A model generated the notes under the pieces. That model did no database searches. It worked only from the letters and a program-made list of their open reading frames with translations, and was not told the DNA's origin. A DNA stretch of 64,000 nt, taken from NCBI RefSeq assembly GCF_000687995.1, contig NZ_JIAC01000001.1, forward strand, positions 992,001-1,056,000. Direction: 5' to 3'. Below, one piece after another: positions 1-8,710 of this stretch. Every line of letters starts with the position of its first letter. Position 1 is the first letter of the stretch. Source of the stretch: Selenomonas ruminantium AC2024 (lineage in GTDB: Bacteria > Bacillota > Negativicutes > Selenomonadales > Selenomonadaceae). The position numbers and the translations under genes are program-made.

Positions 1-41
1 CAGAGAAATGGTTTCGCTGCTGCCGATTGCCTTTATGAAAC

Positions 42-245
42 TTATGCTTCAGCACCTACAACTTCGTTGAGGTTGCTGATGAGTGCATCTATATCGATGC
101 CGTGAGCCATTGCGCCCTGTTCGATGTTTTCGAAGTGAGCGGCAGCGCAGCCCAGGCAGCCCATGCCAGCGTTCACGAATACGTCAACGGTGTCCGGGTA
201 CTTCTGTACAACTTCGATGATGCTCATGTCCTTAGTGATAGCCAT
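42..245 (-). CDS. DUF1858 domain protein
   Basis: Small 67-residue protein that is essentially a single DUF1858 domain. Residues 27-36 carry the family's Gly-Met-Gly-Cys-x-x-Cys signature (Cys30, Cys33), preceded by the usual opening that predicts a helical 'ITKDM..IIEVVQKYP' segment. DUF1858 proteins are often linked to hybrid-cluster or disulfide reductases, but the function is not established and no redox partner is adjacent. A strong AGGAGG (253-258 on this strand) lies 7 bases before the ATG, and a sigma70-type promoter lies further upstream (299-328). It is the only protein gene on the minus strand here that I accept. Confidence 0.88.
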   Translation of the reverse strand: MAITKDMSIIEVVQKYPDTVDVFVNAGMGCLGCAAAHFENIEQGAMAHGIDIDALISNLNEVVGAEA

Positions 246-298
246 TATAAAATCCTCCTATGCGAAAACGCGATAAAACTAATTTAACCAACAACCGA

Positions 299-328
299 AT
301 TATAACATAGTTAGCCCATAGGGTACAA
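299..328 (-). promoter_or_regulatory. Promoter for the DUF1858 gene
   Basis: Read on the minus strand: TTGTAC (323-328), an 18-base spacer and a perfect TATAAT (299-304). The start point would be near 292, giving a leader of about 45 bases. Confidence 0.6.
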
Positions 329-419
329 GAAACAAATGGTACGGAAAAATAAATTTGTGTGGTTTTTTTGCGGGTTTTGCTGTACAATGACAAGGTATGA
401 TTAGAGATGGAGGCGGAGC

Positions 420-1247
420 ATGAAGCGGCAAATTTTTAGCTGGCGTTATATTATAATGATAGTTTGCATATTGGCAGCGGTGGGCGCCGTGATTTTTTCT
501 CAGCAGCCCAAGCCATTGCAGGCTACGATGGTGGCGGACAGCGAGAGTGGCACGAAGGTGCTGGTGCTGAATTACCATAAGATTGACCATACCTTTATCT
601 CCTTGGCGGTGCGTCCGGAAGATTTTGACAGTCAGATGAAGTACCTGCGGAATAATGGGTACCATACCATCACGCCGGATGAATTATACGATGCCTTGGC
701 TGGCAGTAGCACGCTGCCGGAAAATCCCGTGTTGATTACCTTTGATGATGGGTATGAGGATAATTACACCAACGCTTATCCCATCCTCAAAAAGTATGGC
801 TTCAAGGCAACCATCTTCGTGGTGACGGGGTTCCTCGACAAGCACAAGAAGGGATATCTTAGCTGGGACCAGGCCCGCGAGATGGATAAGAACGGCATCA
901 ATATCGAATCCCATACGGTGAATCACAGGTCCATGACGGATTTGACGGATGATGAACTGCGCTCCGAGCTGGTGGATTCCAAGAAAAAAGCCGAGGCCGA
1001 GCTGGGGCATGCGGTTAATTATATAGCTTATCCCACCGGTACTTATAATCTCCATATCGCCCAGATGGTGAAGGAGGCAGGATATAAGGCTGCCTTTACC
1101 ATCAAGTACGGCAATGTGGATAAGGCCAGCAATATCTATGCTTTGGAGCGTGTGCCTATTTTCCATACGGAGGAAACCAATAAGGACTTTATTGAACGCA
1201 TACGGTTCCAGCCGATTTTTGAGAGCTTCGGTTGGATGAAAAACTGA
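420..1247 (+). CDS. Membrane-anchored polysaccharide deacetylase (NodB fold)
   Basis: 275-residue predicted carbohydrate esterase family 4 enzyme that removes N-acetyl groups from a surface or wall polysaccharide. Residues 8-26 form an N-terminal membrane anchor or signal. The NodB domain starts near residue 45. Visible motifs are motif 1 TFDDGY (D109, D110), motif 2 SHTVNH with the metal ligands H165 and H169, and motif 3 as YPTGTYN. The start has a purine-rich ribosome site (GGAGGCGGAG) just upstream. The gene stands alone, followed by a strong hairpin. The substrate cannot be read from sequence; poly-N-acetylglucosamine or peptidoglycan are both possible. Confidence 0.85.
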   Translation: MKRQIFSWRYIIMIVCILAAVGAVIFSQQPKPLQATMVADSESGTKVLVLNYHKIDHTFISLAVRPEDFDSQMKYLRNNGYHTITPDELYDALAGSSTLPENPVLITFDDGYEDNYTNAYPILKKYGFKATIFVVTGFLDKHKKGYLSWDQAREMDKNGINIESHTVNHRSMTDLTDDELRSELVDSKKKAEAELGHAVNYIAYPTGTYNLHIAQMVKEAGYKAAFTIKYGNVDKASNIYALERVPIFHTEETNKDFIERIRFQPIFESFGWMKN

Positions 1248-1274
1248 GTTCGGTTAACATCGATGAACTAAGAC

Positions 1275-1360
1275 GCCCGGTGGCTGATAATACTTTTCCT
1301 TTGCTTATGCAGGCTTGCCTAACGCGACGGAAAAGCATCATCAGCCACCGGGCTGTTTTC
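1275..1360 (+). terminator. Terminator-like hairpin after the deacetylase gene
   Basis: A long inverted repeat: arm 1275-1299 against arm 1329-1353, nearly perfectly complementary around a loop of about 29 bases, followed by a TGTTTTC tract. The arms are longer than a normal intrinsic terminator needs. Confidence 0.65.
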
Positions 1361-1434
1361 GTATAGAGCTTAATTCATGTTCTAAGCCGCCCCTCTCCTC
1401 CGCCTTTTAAGTCTAGATGTTAGGATTTTTTTAC

Positions 1435-1458
1435 TTATCCACAGGGAACTATGGATAA
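1435..1458 (+). promoter_or_regulatory. Pair of facing DnaA-box-like sites
   Basis: A perfect consensus DnaA box TTATCCACA on the + strand (1435-1443) faces an 8-of-9 match, TTATCCATA, on the minus strand (1450-1458). They end 5 bases before the -35 of the mraZ promoter. Binding by DnaA is inferred only from the consensus. Confidence 0.5.
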
Positions 1459-1462
1459 CCTC

Positions 1463-1491
1463 TTGATATTGGCCGTGTTTTGCTATAAAAT
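1463..1491 (+). promoter_or_regulatory. Promoter of the mraZ (dcw) operon
   Basis: TTGATA (1463-1468), 17-base spacer, TAAAAT (1486-1491). It lies between the DnaA-like boxes and the MraZ-type repeats. Confidence 0.6.
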
Positions 1492-1505
1492 AAAAAGTAC
1501 CGAAA

Positions 1506-1550
1506 GTGGGGAATTGTGGTAGAAAGTGGTAGAAAATGTGGTAAAGGTGG
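1506..1550 (+). promoter_or_regulatory. MraZ-type operator (GTGG repeat array)
   Basis: Five GTGG cores begin at 1506, 1516, 1526, 1538 and 1547, the first three exactly 10 bp apart, each preceded by an A-rich stretch. MraZ is known to bind direct repeats of a TGGG/GTGG core upstream of its own gene, so this is very probably the autoregulatory site, placed downstream of the start point. Confidence 0.7.
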
Positions 1551-1559
1551 TGAGGCAGG

Positions 1560-1997
1560 ATGTTTATGGGGGAATACACCCATTCGATTGACGCCAAAGG
1601 GCGTATCATTCTGCCTGCAGATTTCCGTCAGGAATTAGGCGTCACCTTTATCATTACCAAGGGCTTCGACAAGTGCCTTTTCCTTTACGGCCAGCAGGCT
1701 TGGGAGGAATTGGCGGCCAAGCTGCGGTCTTTGCCCATTTCCAAGCCCGAAGCGCGGGCGGTAAACCGCTTTTTCTTCTCCGGGGCCCGTACCCTGGAGT
1801 GCGACAAGCAGGGACGGTTTCTCATCCCTGCCAATCTGCGCAATCATGCGGAGATTGCCTTGAAGCAGGATGTCATCCTCACCGGTGTGGACAACCGCAT
1901 TGAGGTGTGGAGCAAAGATAATTGGAATGTTTATAACGGCGAAGTGGAGCCGGATGTTACGACCATTGCCGCGTCACTGGCGGAATTGGGAATTTAA
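1560..1997 (+). CDS. mraZ: Transcriptional regulator MraZ
   Basis: 145 residues, the usual MraZ length, with two SpoVT/AbrB-like beta domains. Each holds the conserved DxxGR loop: DAKGRIILP near residue 12 and CDKQGRFLIP near residue 80. MraZ represses or tunes the dcw operon it heads by binding repeats in its promoter, and such repeats are visible at 1506-1550. The ATG at 1560 gives the family's MFMGEY start, but a second in-frame ATG at 1566 sits better relative to the purine stretch GAGGCAGG and may be used. Confidence 0.95.
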   Translation: MFMGEYTHSIDAKGRIILPADFRQELGVTFIITKGFDKCLFLYGQQAWEELAAKLRSLPISKPEARAVNRFFFSGARTLECDKQGRFLIPANLRNHAEIALKQDVILTGVDNRIEVWSKDNWNVYNGEVEPDVTTIAASLAELGI

Positions 1998-2018
1998 GTT
2001 GGGAAGGATTCAGGAAAC

Positions 2019-2978
2019 ATGGAGTTTCATCATATCAGCGTAATGCTGGAGGAGACGGTTAAAGGTCTCGTGACAACTAAAGAGGGAACCTATGTGGACT
2101 GTACCCTGGGGGGCGGCGGCCATTCCAGCCTGATTGCCTCCATGCTCACGGAAAAGGGCCGGCTTATCGGCATCGACCAGGATGCGGCGGCCATTAGCGC
2201 AGCTTCGGAGCGGCTTAGAGGTGCCAAGTGCCGGGTGGATATCGTTCACAACAACTTCCGCAATCTGGAGCAGATTCTTGCGGATGAGAATGCTCCGCTT
2301 GTGGATGGCGTGGTCTTTGATTTGGGGGTATCCTCCCATCAGATTGATACGGCAGAGAGAGGGTTTTCCTACATACAGGATGCGCCGCTCGATATGCGCA
2401 TGAACCCGGAAGCGGATTTTAGCGCCTATGATGTGGTGAACAGCTACGAGGAAAAAGAGCTCAATCGCATCTTCAAGGAATATGGCGAGGAGCGCTGGAG
2501 CAAGCGCATTGCCCAGTTTATCGTACAGGAACGGGCTAAGAAGCCCATTGAAACCACCGGGGAGTTGGTGGATATCATCTGCAAGGCCGTACCCAAAGCT
2601 GTACGGCAGGCGGCAGGAGGTCATCCTGCCAAGCGGATTTTTCAGGCTGTCCGCATTGAGGTCAATGACGAGCTGGGGATTTTGGAAACGGCTTTCCGCA
2701 CGGCGGTAGCACATTTGAAGCCCGGCGGCCGCATTGCCATCATCACCTTCCATTCTTTGGAAGACCGTATTGCCAAGAATGTACTCAAGGAACTTTCCCG
2801 TGGCTGCATCTGCCCGCCGGAACTGCCGGTGTGCATGTGCAATCACCAGCCGGAAATCAAGATAATCGGCAAGCCCATTCAGGCTACAGCCGATGAACTG
2901 GAACATAATTCCCGCTCCAAGAGCGCAAAATTGAGAATAGCCGAGAAGTTACCGATAGCTGAGAAGGGGGGCAGATGA
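2019..2978 (+). CDS. rsmH: 16S rRNA (cytosine-1402-N4)-methyltransferase RsmH
   Basis: 319 residues, standard length for RsmH (MraW). It methylates C1402 in the decoding centre of 16S rRNA using S-adenosylmethionine. The N-terminus shows HHISVMLEE and the SAM-binding stretch YVDCTLGGGGHSS (about residues 26-38). The later FDLGVSS and the C-terminal SRSKSAKLRI are also family hallmarks. GGAAGGA precedes the ATG. The stop overlaps the ftsL start (ATGA), suggesting translational coupling. Confidence 0.96.
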   Translation: MEFHHISVMLEETVKGLVTTKEGTYVDCTLGGGGHSSLIASMLTEKGRLIGIDQDAAAISAASERLRGAKCRVDIVHNNFRNLEQILADENAPLVDGVVFDLGVSSHQIDTAERGFSYIQDAPLDMRMNPEADFSAYDVVNSYEEKELNRIFKEYGEERWSKRIAQFIVQERAKKPIETTGELVDIICKAVPKAVRQAAGGHPAKRIFQAVRIEVNDELGILETAFRTAVAHLKPGGRIAIITFHSLEDRIAKNVLKELSRGCICPPELPVCMCNHQPEIKIIGKPIQATADELEHNSRSKSAKLRIAEKLPIAEKGGR

Positions 2979-3361
2979 CCATGCTGGCCAGACAGGAAGA
3001 ATATTATGAAGAGGAAGAGCGCGTTCTGACTCCTGCGGAGGAAGAAAAGGAACTGCGCAAGTCTCCGAAGGAACCACTCTTTAAGACGGTTCTGGACACC
3101 CGCCTGCGTTCCCATGGACAACTGCTGTTCCTGACGATGACGGTGCTGGCCCTTCTGGTTACGGTGGGCAGCGGCATCAGTGCCAGCCGCGGCTATGAAC
3201 TCGTGGCCATCCAGCAGCAGGCTGACCAGATGGAGCAGGAGAACGAGCGGCTCAAGATTGAAATTGCCAAGCTCAAGTCTCCGGACCGCATCAAATCCAT
3301 CGCACAGGATCAGCTGGGAATGAGCGTACCTAAGCAGACTTATTTTAGCAGTGAGAAATAA
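2975..3361 (+). CDS. ftsL: Cell division protein FtsL
   Basis: 128-residue bitopic membrane protein. An acidic/basic cytoplasmic tail (1-45) is followed by one membrane span (about 50-70, LLFLTMTVLALLVTVGSG) and an extracytoplasmic coiled coil with heptads (about 80-105), ending in a septum-formation-initiator-like tail. FtsL normally pairs with FtsB/DivIC and FtsQ to recruit FtsW and FtsI. The assignment rests on this topology plus the fixed position after rsmH, since FtsL sequences diverge strongly. ATG at 2975 overlaps the rsmH stop; a second ATG lies at 2981. A strong terminator follows, where ftsI would usually begin. Confidence 0.85.
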   Translation: MTMLARQEEYYEEEERVLTPAEEEKELRKSPKEPLFKTVLDTRLRSHGQLLFLTMTVLALLVTVGSGISASRGYELVAIQQQADQMEQENERLKIEIAKLKSPDRIKSIAQDQLGMSVPKQTYFSSEK

Positions 3362-3373
3362 TGACCAGATATC

Positions 3374-3416
3374 AAAAATTACAGGATTTTCTGCAGAAAA
3401 ATCCTGTAATTTTTTT
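3374..3416 (+). terminator. Terminator between ftsL and murE
   Basis: 17-bp perfect stem (3374-3390 with 3397 onward), 6-base loop CTGCAG, then a run of T. It divides the dcw cluster into mraZ-rsmH-ftsL and murE onward. Confidence 0.8.
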
Positions 3417-3433
3417 GCAATCCGTTATATAAT
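3405..3433 (+). promoter_or_regulatory. Possible murE promoter
   Basis: Perfect TATAAT (3428-3433), 17 bases from a weak -35 (TGTAAT, 3405-3410). The -35 lies in the descending arm of the preceding terminator. Confidence 0.4.
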
Positions 3434-3472
3434 AGGTAACGGTTCGCATTATGAGGCGAGGGAGGATATTAT

Positions 3473-4972
3473 ATGAAGACATTAGCGCAACTGGCAGAAC
3501 TGGTAAATGGTTCTGTAGTTACCGGCGATAAGAATATAGAGATCAAGGGAATTGAGCATGACTCCCGCAAGGCAGCAGAGGGTACACTCTTTGTGTGCAT
3601 AGAGGGCTTCCATGTGGATGGTCATAAGTTTATTCCGCAGGCTGTGGAGAAAGGGGCAAAGGCCATCCTGACCACCCGCTCTGCTGAGGCGGTGGACGTG
3701 CCGGAAGGTGTTGCTGTCCTTCAGGTGCCGGAGCTGAAAGCGGCTTTGGACGTTATCGTGCCGTTCTTCCATGACTATCCTGCGCAGAAGATGCGGGTAA
3801 TCGGCATTACGGGCACCAATGGCAAGACCACGACCAGCTATCTTATCCGCGCCATCCTGCGCGAAGCTGGTTATAAGGTGGGGCTTATCGGTACCATTCA
3901 GATTATGATGGAGGAAGAAGTATTCCCCATTCACAATACGACGCCGGATGTGGTGGAACTGCAGCACACGCTGGCCATCATGCGGGACAAGGGCATGGAC
4001 TATGTGGTCATGGAGGTTTCCTCCCATGCGCTCGACCAGAACCGCGTGGCTGGTATTGAGTTTGATACGGCGGTGTTCTCCAACCTCACGCAGGACCATC
4101 TGGACTATCATAAGACGCTGGAAAATTACAAGCTGGCCAAGGCTAAGCTCTTTGATTTGCTTGGTAAAGAAGGCGTTAAGGAAAACAAGACGGCCGTGGT
4201 CAATGCCGACGATGAAGCCGGCAAGACCATGCTCGAGCATGCCAAGTGCCGTCAGCTGACCTATGGTATCGAAAACAAGGCCTCCCTGCAGGCAACTAAT
4301 GTGGAAGTTTTGGCAAGTGGAGCCAACTTCACTTTGACCGAAGAATTCCTGGGCAAGCTGGATTTACAGCTCCATATCACGGGTATCTTCAATGTCTATA
4401 ATGTCATGGCCGCTGTGGGCGCTGCCATTGCGGAGAAGATTGACCCCGCAGTGATTAAGAAAGCACTGCTGAATTTCACCAGTGTGCCGGGCCGCTTTGA
4501 ACTCGTGAAGGCCGGACAGGATTTCTCCATTATCGTGGACTATGCGCATACGCCGGACGGAGTGGAAAACGTGCTCAACACGGCCCGCCGCATTGCGAAG
4601 AAGAAGATTATTGCGGTATTTGGCTGCGGCGGTGACCGCGACCGCACGAAGCGTCCGATTATGGGCAGACTGGCCGCAGAGCTTGCCGATGTGGTTATCG
4701 CCACTTCCGATAATCCGCGCAGCGAAGACCCTGCTTTTATCCTGAGTGAAGTGGAAGCCGGTGTGAAGGAAACCATCGGCGATAAGCAACATGAGTGCAT
4801 TATCGACAGACGTGAAGCCATCTTCCGTGCCGTGGAACTTGCCGAAACGGATGATATCGTGATTATTTTGGGCAAGGGCCATGAGGATTATCAGATTCTG
4901 AAGGATAAGACGATTCACTTCGACGATAAGGAAGTTGCCCGCGAGGCTGTGGCAGCGAAAAAAGGAGCCTGA
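3473..4972 (+). CDS. murE: UDP-MurNAc-L-Ala-D-Glu:meso-diaminopimelate ligase MurE
   Basis: 499 residues, full length. Cytoplasmic ATP-dependent ligase that adds the third residue of the peptidoglycan stem. The ATP-binding GTNGKTTT lies at 114-121, the conserved central HTPDGV-type motif near 359, and DNPR at 413-416. DNPR is the known determinant for meso-diaminopimelate over lysine, which fits a Gram-negative-type wall. GGGAGGA precedes the ATG. murF follows after 3 bases, so the two are cotranscribed. Confidence 0.96.
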   Translation: MKTLAQLAELVNGSVVTGDKNIEIKGIEHDSRKAAEGTLFVCIEGFHVDGHKFIPQAVEKGAKAILTTRSAEAVDVPEGVAVLQVPELKAALDVIVPFFHDYPAQKMRVIGITGTNGKTTTSYLIRAILREAGYKVGLIGTIQIMMEEEVFPIHNTTPDVVELQHTLAIMRDKGMDYVVMEVSSHALDQNRVAGIEFDTAVFSNLTQDHLDYHKTLENYKLAKAKLFDLLGKEGVKENKTAVVNADDEAGKTMLEHAKCRQLTYGIENKASLQATNVEVLASGANFTLTEEFLGKLDLQLHITGIFNVYNVMAAVGAAIAEKIDPAVIKKALLNFTSVPGRFELVKAGQDFSIIVDYAHTPDGVENVLNTARRIAKKKIIAVFGCGGDRDRTKRPIMGRLAAELADVVIATSDNPRSEDPAFILSEVEAGVKETIGDKQHECIIDRREAIFRAVELAETDDIVIILGKGHEDYQILKDKTIHFDDKEVAREAVAAKKGA

Positions 4973-4975
4973 CGG

Positions 4976-6343
4976 ATGTTTACGCTTAATGAGATTGTAA
5001 AGGCCACCAGCGCCAACATATATAAAGAAGAGAAAAAAGAATTCAGCGCCATCGTTACCGATACCCGCAAAATCAGCAAAGGTGTGCTCTTTGTGGCCCT
5101 CAAGGGTGAGCGCTTCAATGGTGAGGATTTTGCGGCAGAGGCTTTGGAAAAGGGCGCAGCCGGTGTAGTGGTCAGTGAAGCCTGTGACGAAAAGCAGCTG
5201 GCAAAATGTCAGGGCACGGTTCTGCAGGTAAAGGACACCCTGTTGGCTTATCAGCTGATGGCCAAGGCCTGGCGCGAAAAGTTCCCGCAAATCCCCGTGG
5301 TGGCCATCACGGGCTCCAACGGCAAGACCACGACCAAAGACCTGACGGCGGCTGTGCTGTCGGCTAAAGGTGCCGTGCTCAAGACGCAGGCCAATTTCAA
5401 CAACGAAATCGGCCTGCCATTGACCTTGCTGGGACTTAAAGAGGAACATACGGCAGCCGTGGTGGAAATCGGTATGCGCGGCTTTCACCAGATTGAGGCG
5501 CTGGCGCCGATTGCTTCCCCGCAGATTGGCATTGTGACCAATGTGGGCGAAACTCATATGGAACTTCTAGGCTCGCTTGAAAATATCGCCAAGGCCAAAC
5601 AGGAACTGGTGGAAGCTATTCCTGCCGGTGGCACGGTTATCTTGAATGCCGATAACAAATATGTGGCCGGTATGCGTTCTGCCGCAAAAGAGGGTGTAAA
5701 GGTCATGACCTTCGGTCTGGAACAGGAGGCCGATGTCAAGGGAGAGGCCATTCATACGGAAGGCAATGTGACGAAGTTCATGGTGACTTATGCCAATGAG
5801 CGCCATGAATATGAAGTCAATATGGTAGGCCGTCATAATGTCTACAATACGTTGGCCGCCATTGCCGCAGGTTTTGCCATGGGCTTGACGCCAGTTGAAG
5901 TGCGCGAAGGTCTTTCGCATCTCGAAGCCACGAAGATGCGCTTTGAACTGCAGCAGGTCAAGGAATGGAACGTGGTTAATGACGCTTATAACGCCAGCCC
6001 CATGTCCATGACGGCGGCCATCAATACGCTGTCGGAACTTACAAAGGGCCGCAAGATTGCGGTGCTCGGTGATATGCTCGAATTGGGCAGCGTATCCGAA
6101 GAAGCGCATCTGCATGTCGGCGAGGAAGTGGCCGAACATGGTTTTACGGCACTTGTCACCCGCGGCGAAATGGGCGAATTTATCGCTAAAGGTGCGGAAA
6201 ACAAAGGCATGACGGCGGTTTACCGCTGTGCAAGCCATGAAGACGCGGCAGAAAAACTCCATGAACTGCTGCAGCCCGGTGATACCCTGCTCTTTAAGGG
6301 CTCCCGTGGCATGGCTATGGAAAAGATTATTGATTTACTCTGA
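4976..6343 (+). CDS. murF: UDP-MurNAc-tripeptide:D-Ala-D-Ala ligase MurF
   Basis: 455 residues. It adds the D-Ala-D-Ala dipeptide to UDP-MurNAc-tripeptide, completing the pentapeptide precursor. The ATP-binding GSNGKTTT is at about 113-120; NNEIGLPLTLL and DAYNASPMSM are typical of MurF rather than MurE. The ribosome site AAGGAG lies in the end of murE. Its dipeptide substrate is made by ddl in the same cluster. Confidence 0.96.
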   Translation: MFTLNEIVKATSANIYKEEKKEFSAIVTDTRKISKGVLFVALKGERFNGEDFAAEALEKGAAGVVVSEACDEKQLAKCQGTVLQVKDTLLAYQLMAKAWREKFPQIPVVAITGSNGKTTTKDLTAAVLSAKGAVLKTQANFNNEIGLPLTLLGLKEEHTAAVVEIGMRGFHQIEALAPIASPQIGIVTNVGETHMELLGSLENIAKAKQELVEAIPAGGTVILNADNKYVAGMRSAAKEGVKVMTFGLEQEADVKGEAIHTEGNVTKFMVTYANERHEYEVNMVGRHNVYNTLAAIAAGFAMGLTPVEVREGLSHLEATKMRFELQQVKEWNVVNDAYNASPMSMTAAINTLSELTKGRKIAVLGDMLELGSVSEEAHLHVGEEVAEHGFTALVTRGEMGEFIAKGAENKGMTAVYRCASHEDAAEKLHELLQPGDTLLFKGSRGMAMEKIIDLL

Positions 6344-6370
6344 TTGAAATATAGATAGTGAGGCATAACA

Positions 6371-7321
6371 TTGGATAGCTTTATATTGGCGGCCGTCATC
6401 GCCGCAGGTTTCGTTTTGCTGACCGGGCCGTTTTTCATCCCGGAACTGCATAAGTTGAAGTTTGGCCAGAGCATTCGCGAGGAAGGGCCGGCAAGTCATC
6501 AGGCTAAGAGCGGTACCCCCACCATGGGCGGCATTATGATTATCCTCGGGATTACCATTGCCACGCTCGTTGCGGCACCGTTTTCCACGGAAATTCTGTT
6601 GGCACTCTTTATCATGCTGGGGCATTTTGTGCTGGGCTTCCTCGATGACTATATCAAGGTGGTCAAGAAACGGAACCTGGGTCTTAAAGCGAAGCAGAAG
6701 ATGCTTGGGCAGATTATCATTGCGGTGGTTACCATGGTTATCGGCACGCGGATGCTGGGCATTGACACGACCATCTGGCTTCCGGTGCTCGACAGCCACA
6801 TCAATATCGGCGTTGGCTATTATGCTCTGGTGCTGTTCGTGATGGTGGGCACCAGCAATGCGGTAAATCTCACGGACGGTCTGGACGGTTTGGCCTCCGG
6901 TACGGTAGCCATTGCCGCCAGCTCCTATGCTGTGGTCTGCACGCTGCTCGGGCACAGCGATTTGGCTATTTTTGCTACGGCTATGGCTGCTGCCTGCGTG
7001 GGCTTCCTGCGCTTCAATGCACATCCGGCCAAGGTGTTTATGGGCGATACAGGTTCTTTGGCGTTGGGCGGTGCCATGGCGGCGTTGGGCATCCTCACCC
7101 ATACGGAAGTGCTGCTGGCGCTTATCGGCCTCGTGTTTGTCTGTGAGGCGCTGTCGGTCATCATTCAGGTGGCTTCCTTCAAGTCTACGGGCAAGCGGGT
7201 GTTCCGCATGAGCCCCATTCATCATCATTTTGAACTGGGCGGCTGGTCGGAATGGAAAGTGGTCTTCGTCTTCTGGACGGTGGGCCTGCTGGCAAGTATT
7301 ACGGCACTGAAACTGTTATAA
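6371..7321 (+). CDS. mraY: Phospho-MurNAc-pentapeptide transferase MraY
   Basis: 316-residue polytopic membrane enzyme that transfers phospho-MurNAc-pentapeptide to undecaprenyl phosphate, giving lipid I. Diagnostic motifs are GTPTMGG near residue 42, the catalytic Asp pair in LDDYIK near residue 93, NAVNLTDGLDGLA near 162, FMGDTGSLALGG near 222, and the histidine cluster PIHHHFELGGWSE near 284. The start is TTG at 6371 behind GTGAGG; no closer ATG preserves the N-terminal helix. Confidence 0.95.
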   Translation: MDSFILAAVIAAGFVLLTGPFFIPELHKLKFGQSIREEGPASHQAKSGTPTMGGIMIILGITIATLVAAPFSTEILLALFIMLGHFVLGFLDDYIKVVKKRNLGLKAKQKMLGQIIIAVVTMVIGTRMLGIDTTIWLPVLDSHINIGVGYYALVLFVMVGTSNAVNLTDGLDGLASGTVAIAASSYAVVCTLLGHSDLAIFATAMAAACVGFLRFNAHPAKVFMGDTGSLALGGAMAALGILTHTEVLLALIGLVFVCEALSVIIQVASFKSTGKRVFRMSPIHHHFELGGWSEWKVVFVFWTVGLLASITALKLL

Positions 7322-7337
7322 TTTAGGGGGATTTACC

Positions 7338-8699
7338 ATGGACTTAACGGGCAAAAAGGTACTGATTATCGGCGCTGGCATCAGCGGTTTTGCAGCGGCA
7401 AAAATCACCCGCCGTTTAGGCGCGCAGGTTACACTGAGTGATGCCAAGAACGAAGCGGATTTGGACGATGATTTTGAAGAACTGCGGGACATGGGCGTAA
7501 GCTGCGTGTTCGGCCCACAGGCGGAAGAACTCTTGGACGGGGTGAGCCTCGTGATTGTTTCCCCCGCGGTACCGGCCCGTATTCCCTTGATTCAGGAGGC
7601 CTACAAACGGAAAATCCGGGTGGCCAGCGAAGTGGAACTGGCGTATCGGCTCAAGAAAGCGCCTATCTGCGCTGTAACCGGTACCAATGGCAAGACTACC
7701 ACGGTTACATTGCTCGGTCTGCTGCTCGAAAGCCACTATGATAAAGTCGGCGTAGGCGGCAATATCGGTGTGCCCCTGTCGGAGGTGGCTTTGGAAATTC
7801 CTGCGGACGGTTATATTGCCGCTGAGATTTCCAGCTACCAGATGGAAGTCACCGAAGAATTCCATCCCCATGTGGCCACGGTCCTCAATGTGACCCCCGA
7901 CCATATCGTGCGCCATGGTTCCATCGAAGAATACCAGCGCATGAAGGAGCGTATGTTTGCCCAGCAGAAGGGCAAGGATTTCCTCGTGCTCAACTATGAT
8001 GACGAGCGCGTAAAGGATATGGCAAATCGCGCCAGTGCCCATGTGGTATTCTTCAGCCGTCAGGTGCATCTCCATGAAGGTGCGTACCTCGAAGGCGATA
8101 TGCTGACCATTGCCTGGAATGGGGAAGATTATCCACTCTGCACCATCAGCGAATTGGGCATCAAGGGTGCCCATAATGTGGAAAATGCCTTGGCTGCAGC
8201 CATGACGGCCTTCCTGGCTGGCTGCACGGCAGAAGAAATGGTGCCGGTGCTCAAATCCTTCCGCGGCGTAGAGCATCGCATTGAATACGTTCGCACGCTG
8301 GATGGGGTCGAGTATTACAATGACTCCAAAGCCACCAATACGGATTCGGCCATCAAGGCGTTGGAAACTTTTGACAACGGCATTGTGCTGCTGGCAGGTG
8401 GCGATGACAAGATGACGGATTTGACGGATTTCCTGACCCGCGTCAAAGAGCGTGTTACGGATATGGTACTCATTGGCGCTGCCGCTGACCGTTTTGAGCA
8501 GGAAGCCTTAAAGAGCGGCTATCCTGCTGAGCATATTCATCGCGCAGGCTTTTCCATGGAAGAAGCGGTCAAAATCGCGCATTCCTTAGCCAAAGCACCG
8601 CAGGTGGTACTGCTGTCGCCTGCCTGTGCCAGCTTCGATATGTACAACGGCATGGCAGAACGCGGCCGTAACTTCAAGGATTTAGTAAATAAGTTGTAA
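7338..8699 (+). CDS. murD: UDP-MurNAc-L-alanine:D-glutamate ligase MurD
   Basis: 453 residues. It adds D-glutamate to UDP-MurNAc-L-Ala. An N-terminal Rossmann-like UDP-binding domain (KVLIIGAGISGFAAA) is followed by the central ATP motif GTNGKTTT (115-122) and a C-terminal domain with YYNDSKATNTDS and the ending LSPACASFDMY, which is specific to MurD. GGGGG precedes the ATG. murG follows directly; the ftsW that often separates them is missing. Confidence 0.96.
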   Translation: MDLTGKKVLIIGAGISGFAAAKITRRLGAQVTLSDAKNEADLDDDFEELRDMGVSCVFGPQAEELLDGVSLVIVSPAVPARIPLIQEAYKRKIRVASEVELAYRLKKAPICAVTGTNGKTTTVTLLGLLLESHYDKVGVGGNIGVPLSEVALEIPADGYIAAEISSYQMEVTEEFHPHVATVLNVTPDHIVRHGSIEEYQRMKERMFAQQKGKDFLVLNYDDERVKDMANRASAHVVFFSRQVHLHEGAYLEGDMLTIAWNGEDYPLCTISELGIKGAHNVENALAAAMTAFLAGCTAEEMVPVLKSFRGVEHRIEYVRTLDGVEYYNDSKATNTDSAIKALETFDNGIVLLAGGDDKMTDLTDFLTRVKERVTDMVLIGAAADRFEQEALKSGYPAEHIHRAGFSMEEAVKIAHSLAKAPQVVLLSPACASFDMYNGMAERGRNFKDLVNKL

Positions 8700-8710
8700 G
8701 AGGGATGAAG

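Noticed and set aside
300-665. Minus-strand open frame upstream of and overlapping the deacetylase gene
   Set aside because: Overlaps the real gene's 5' end and the DUF1858 promoter; no ribosome site or family.
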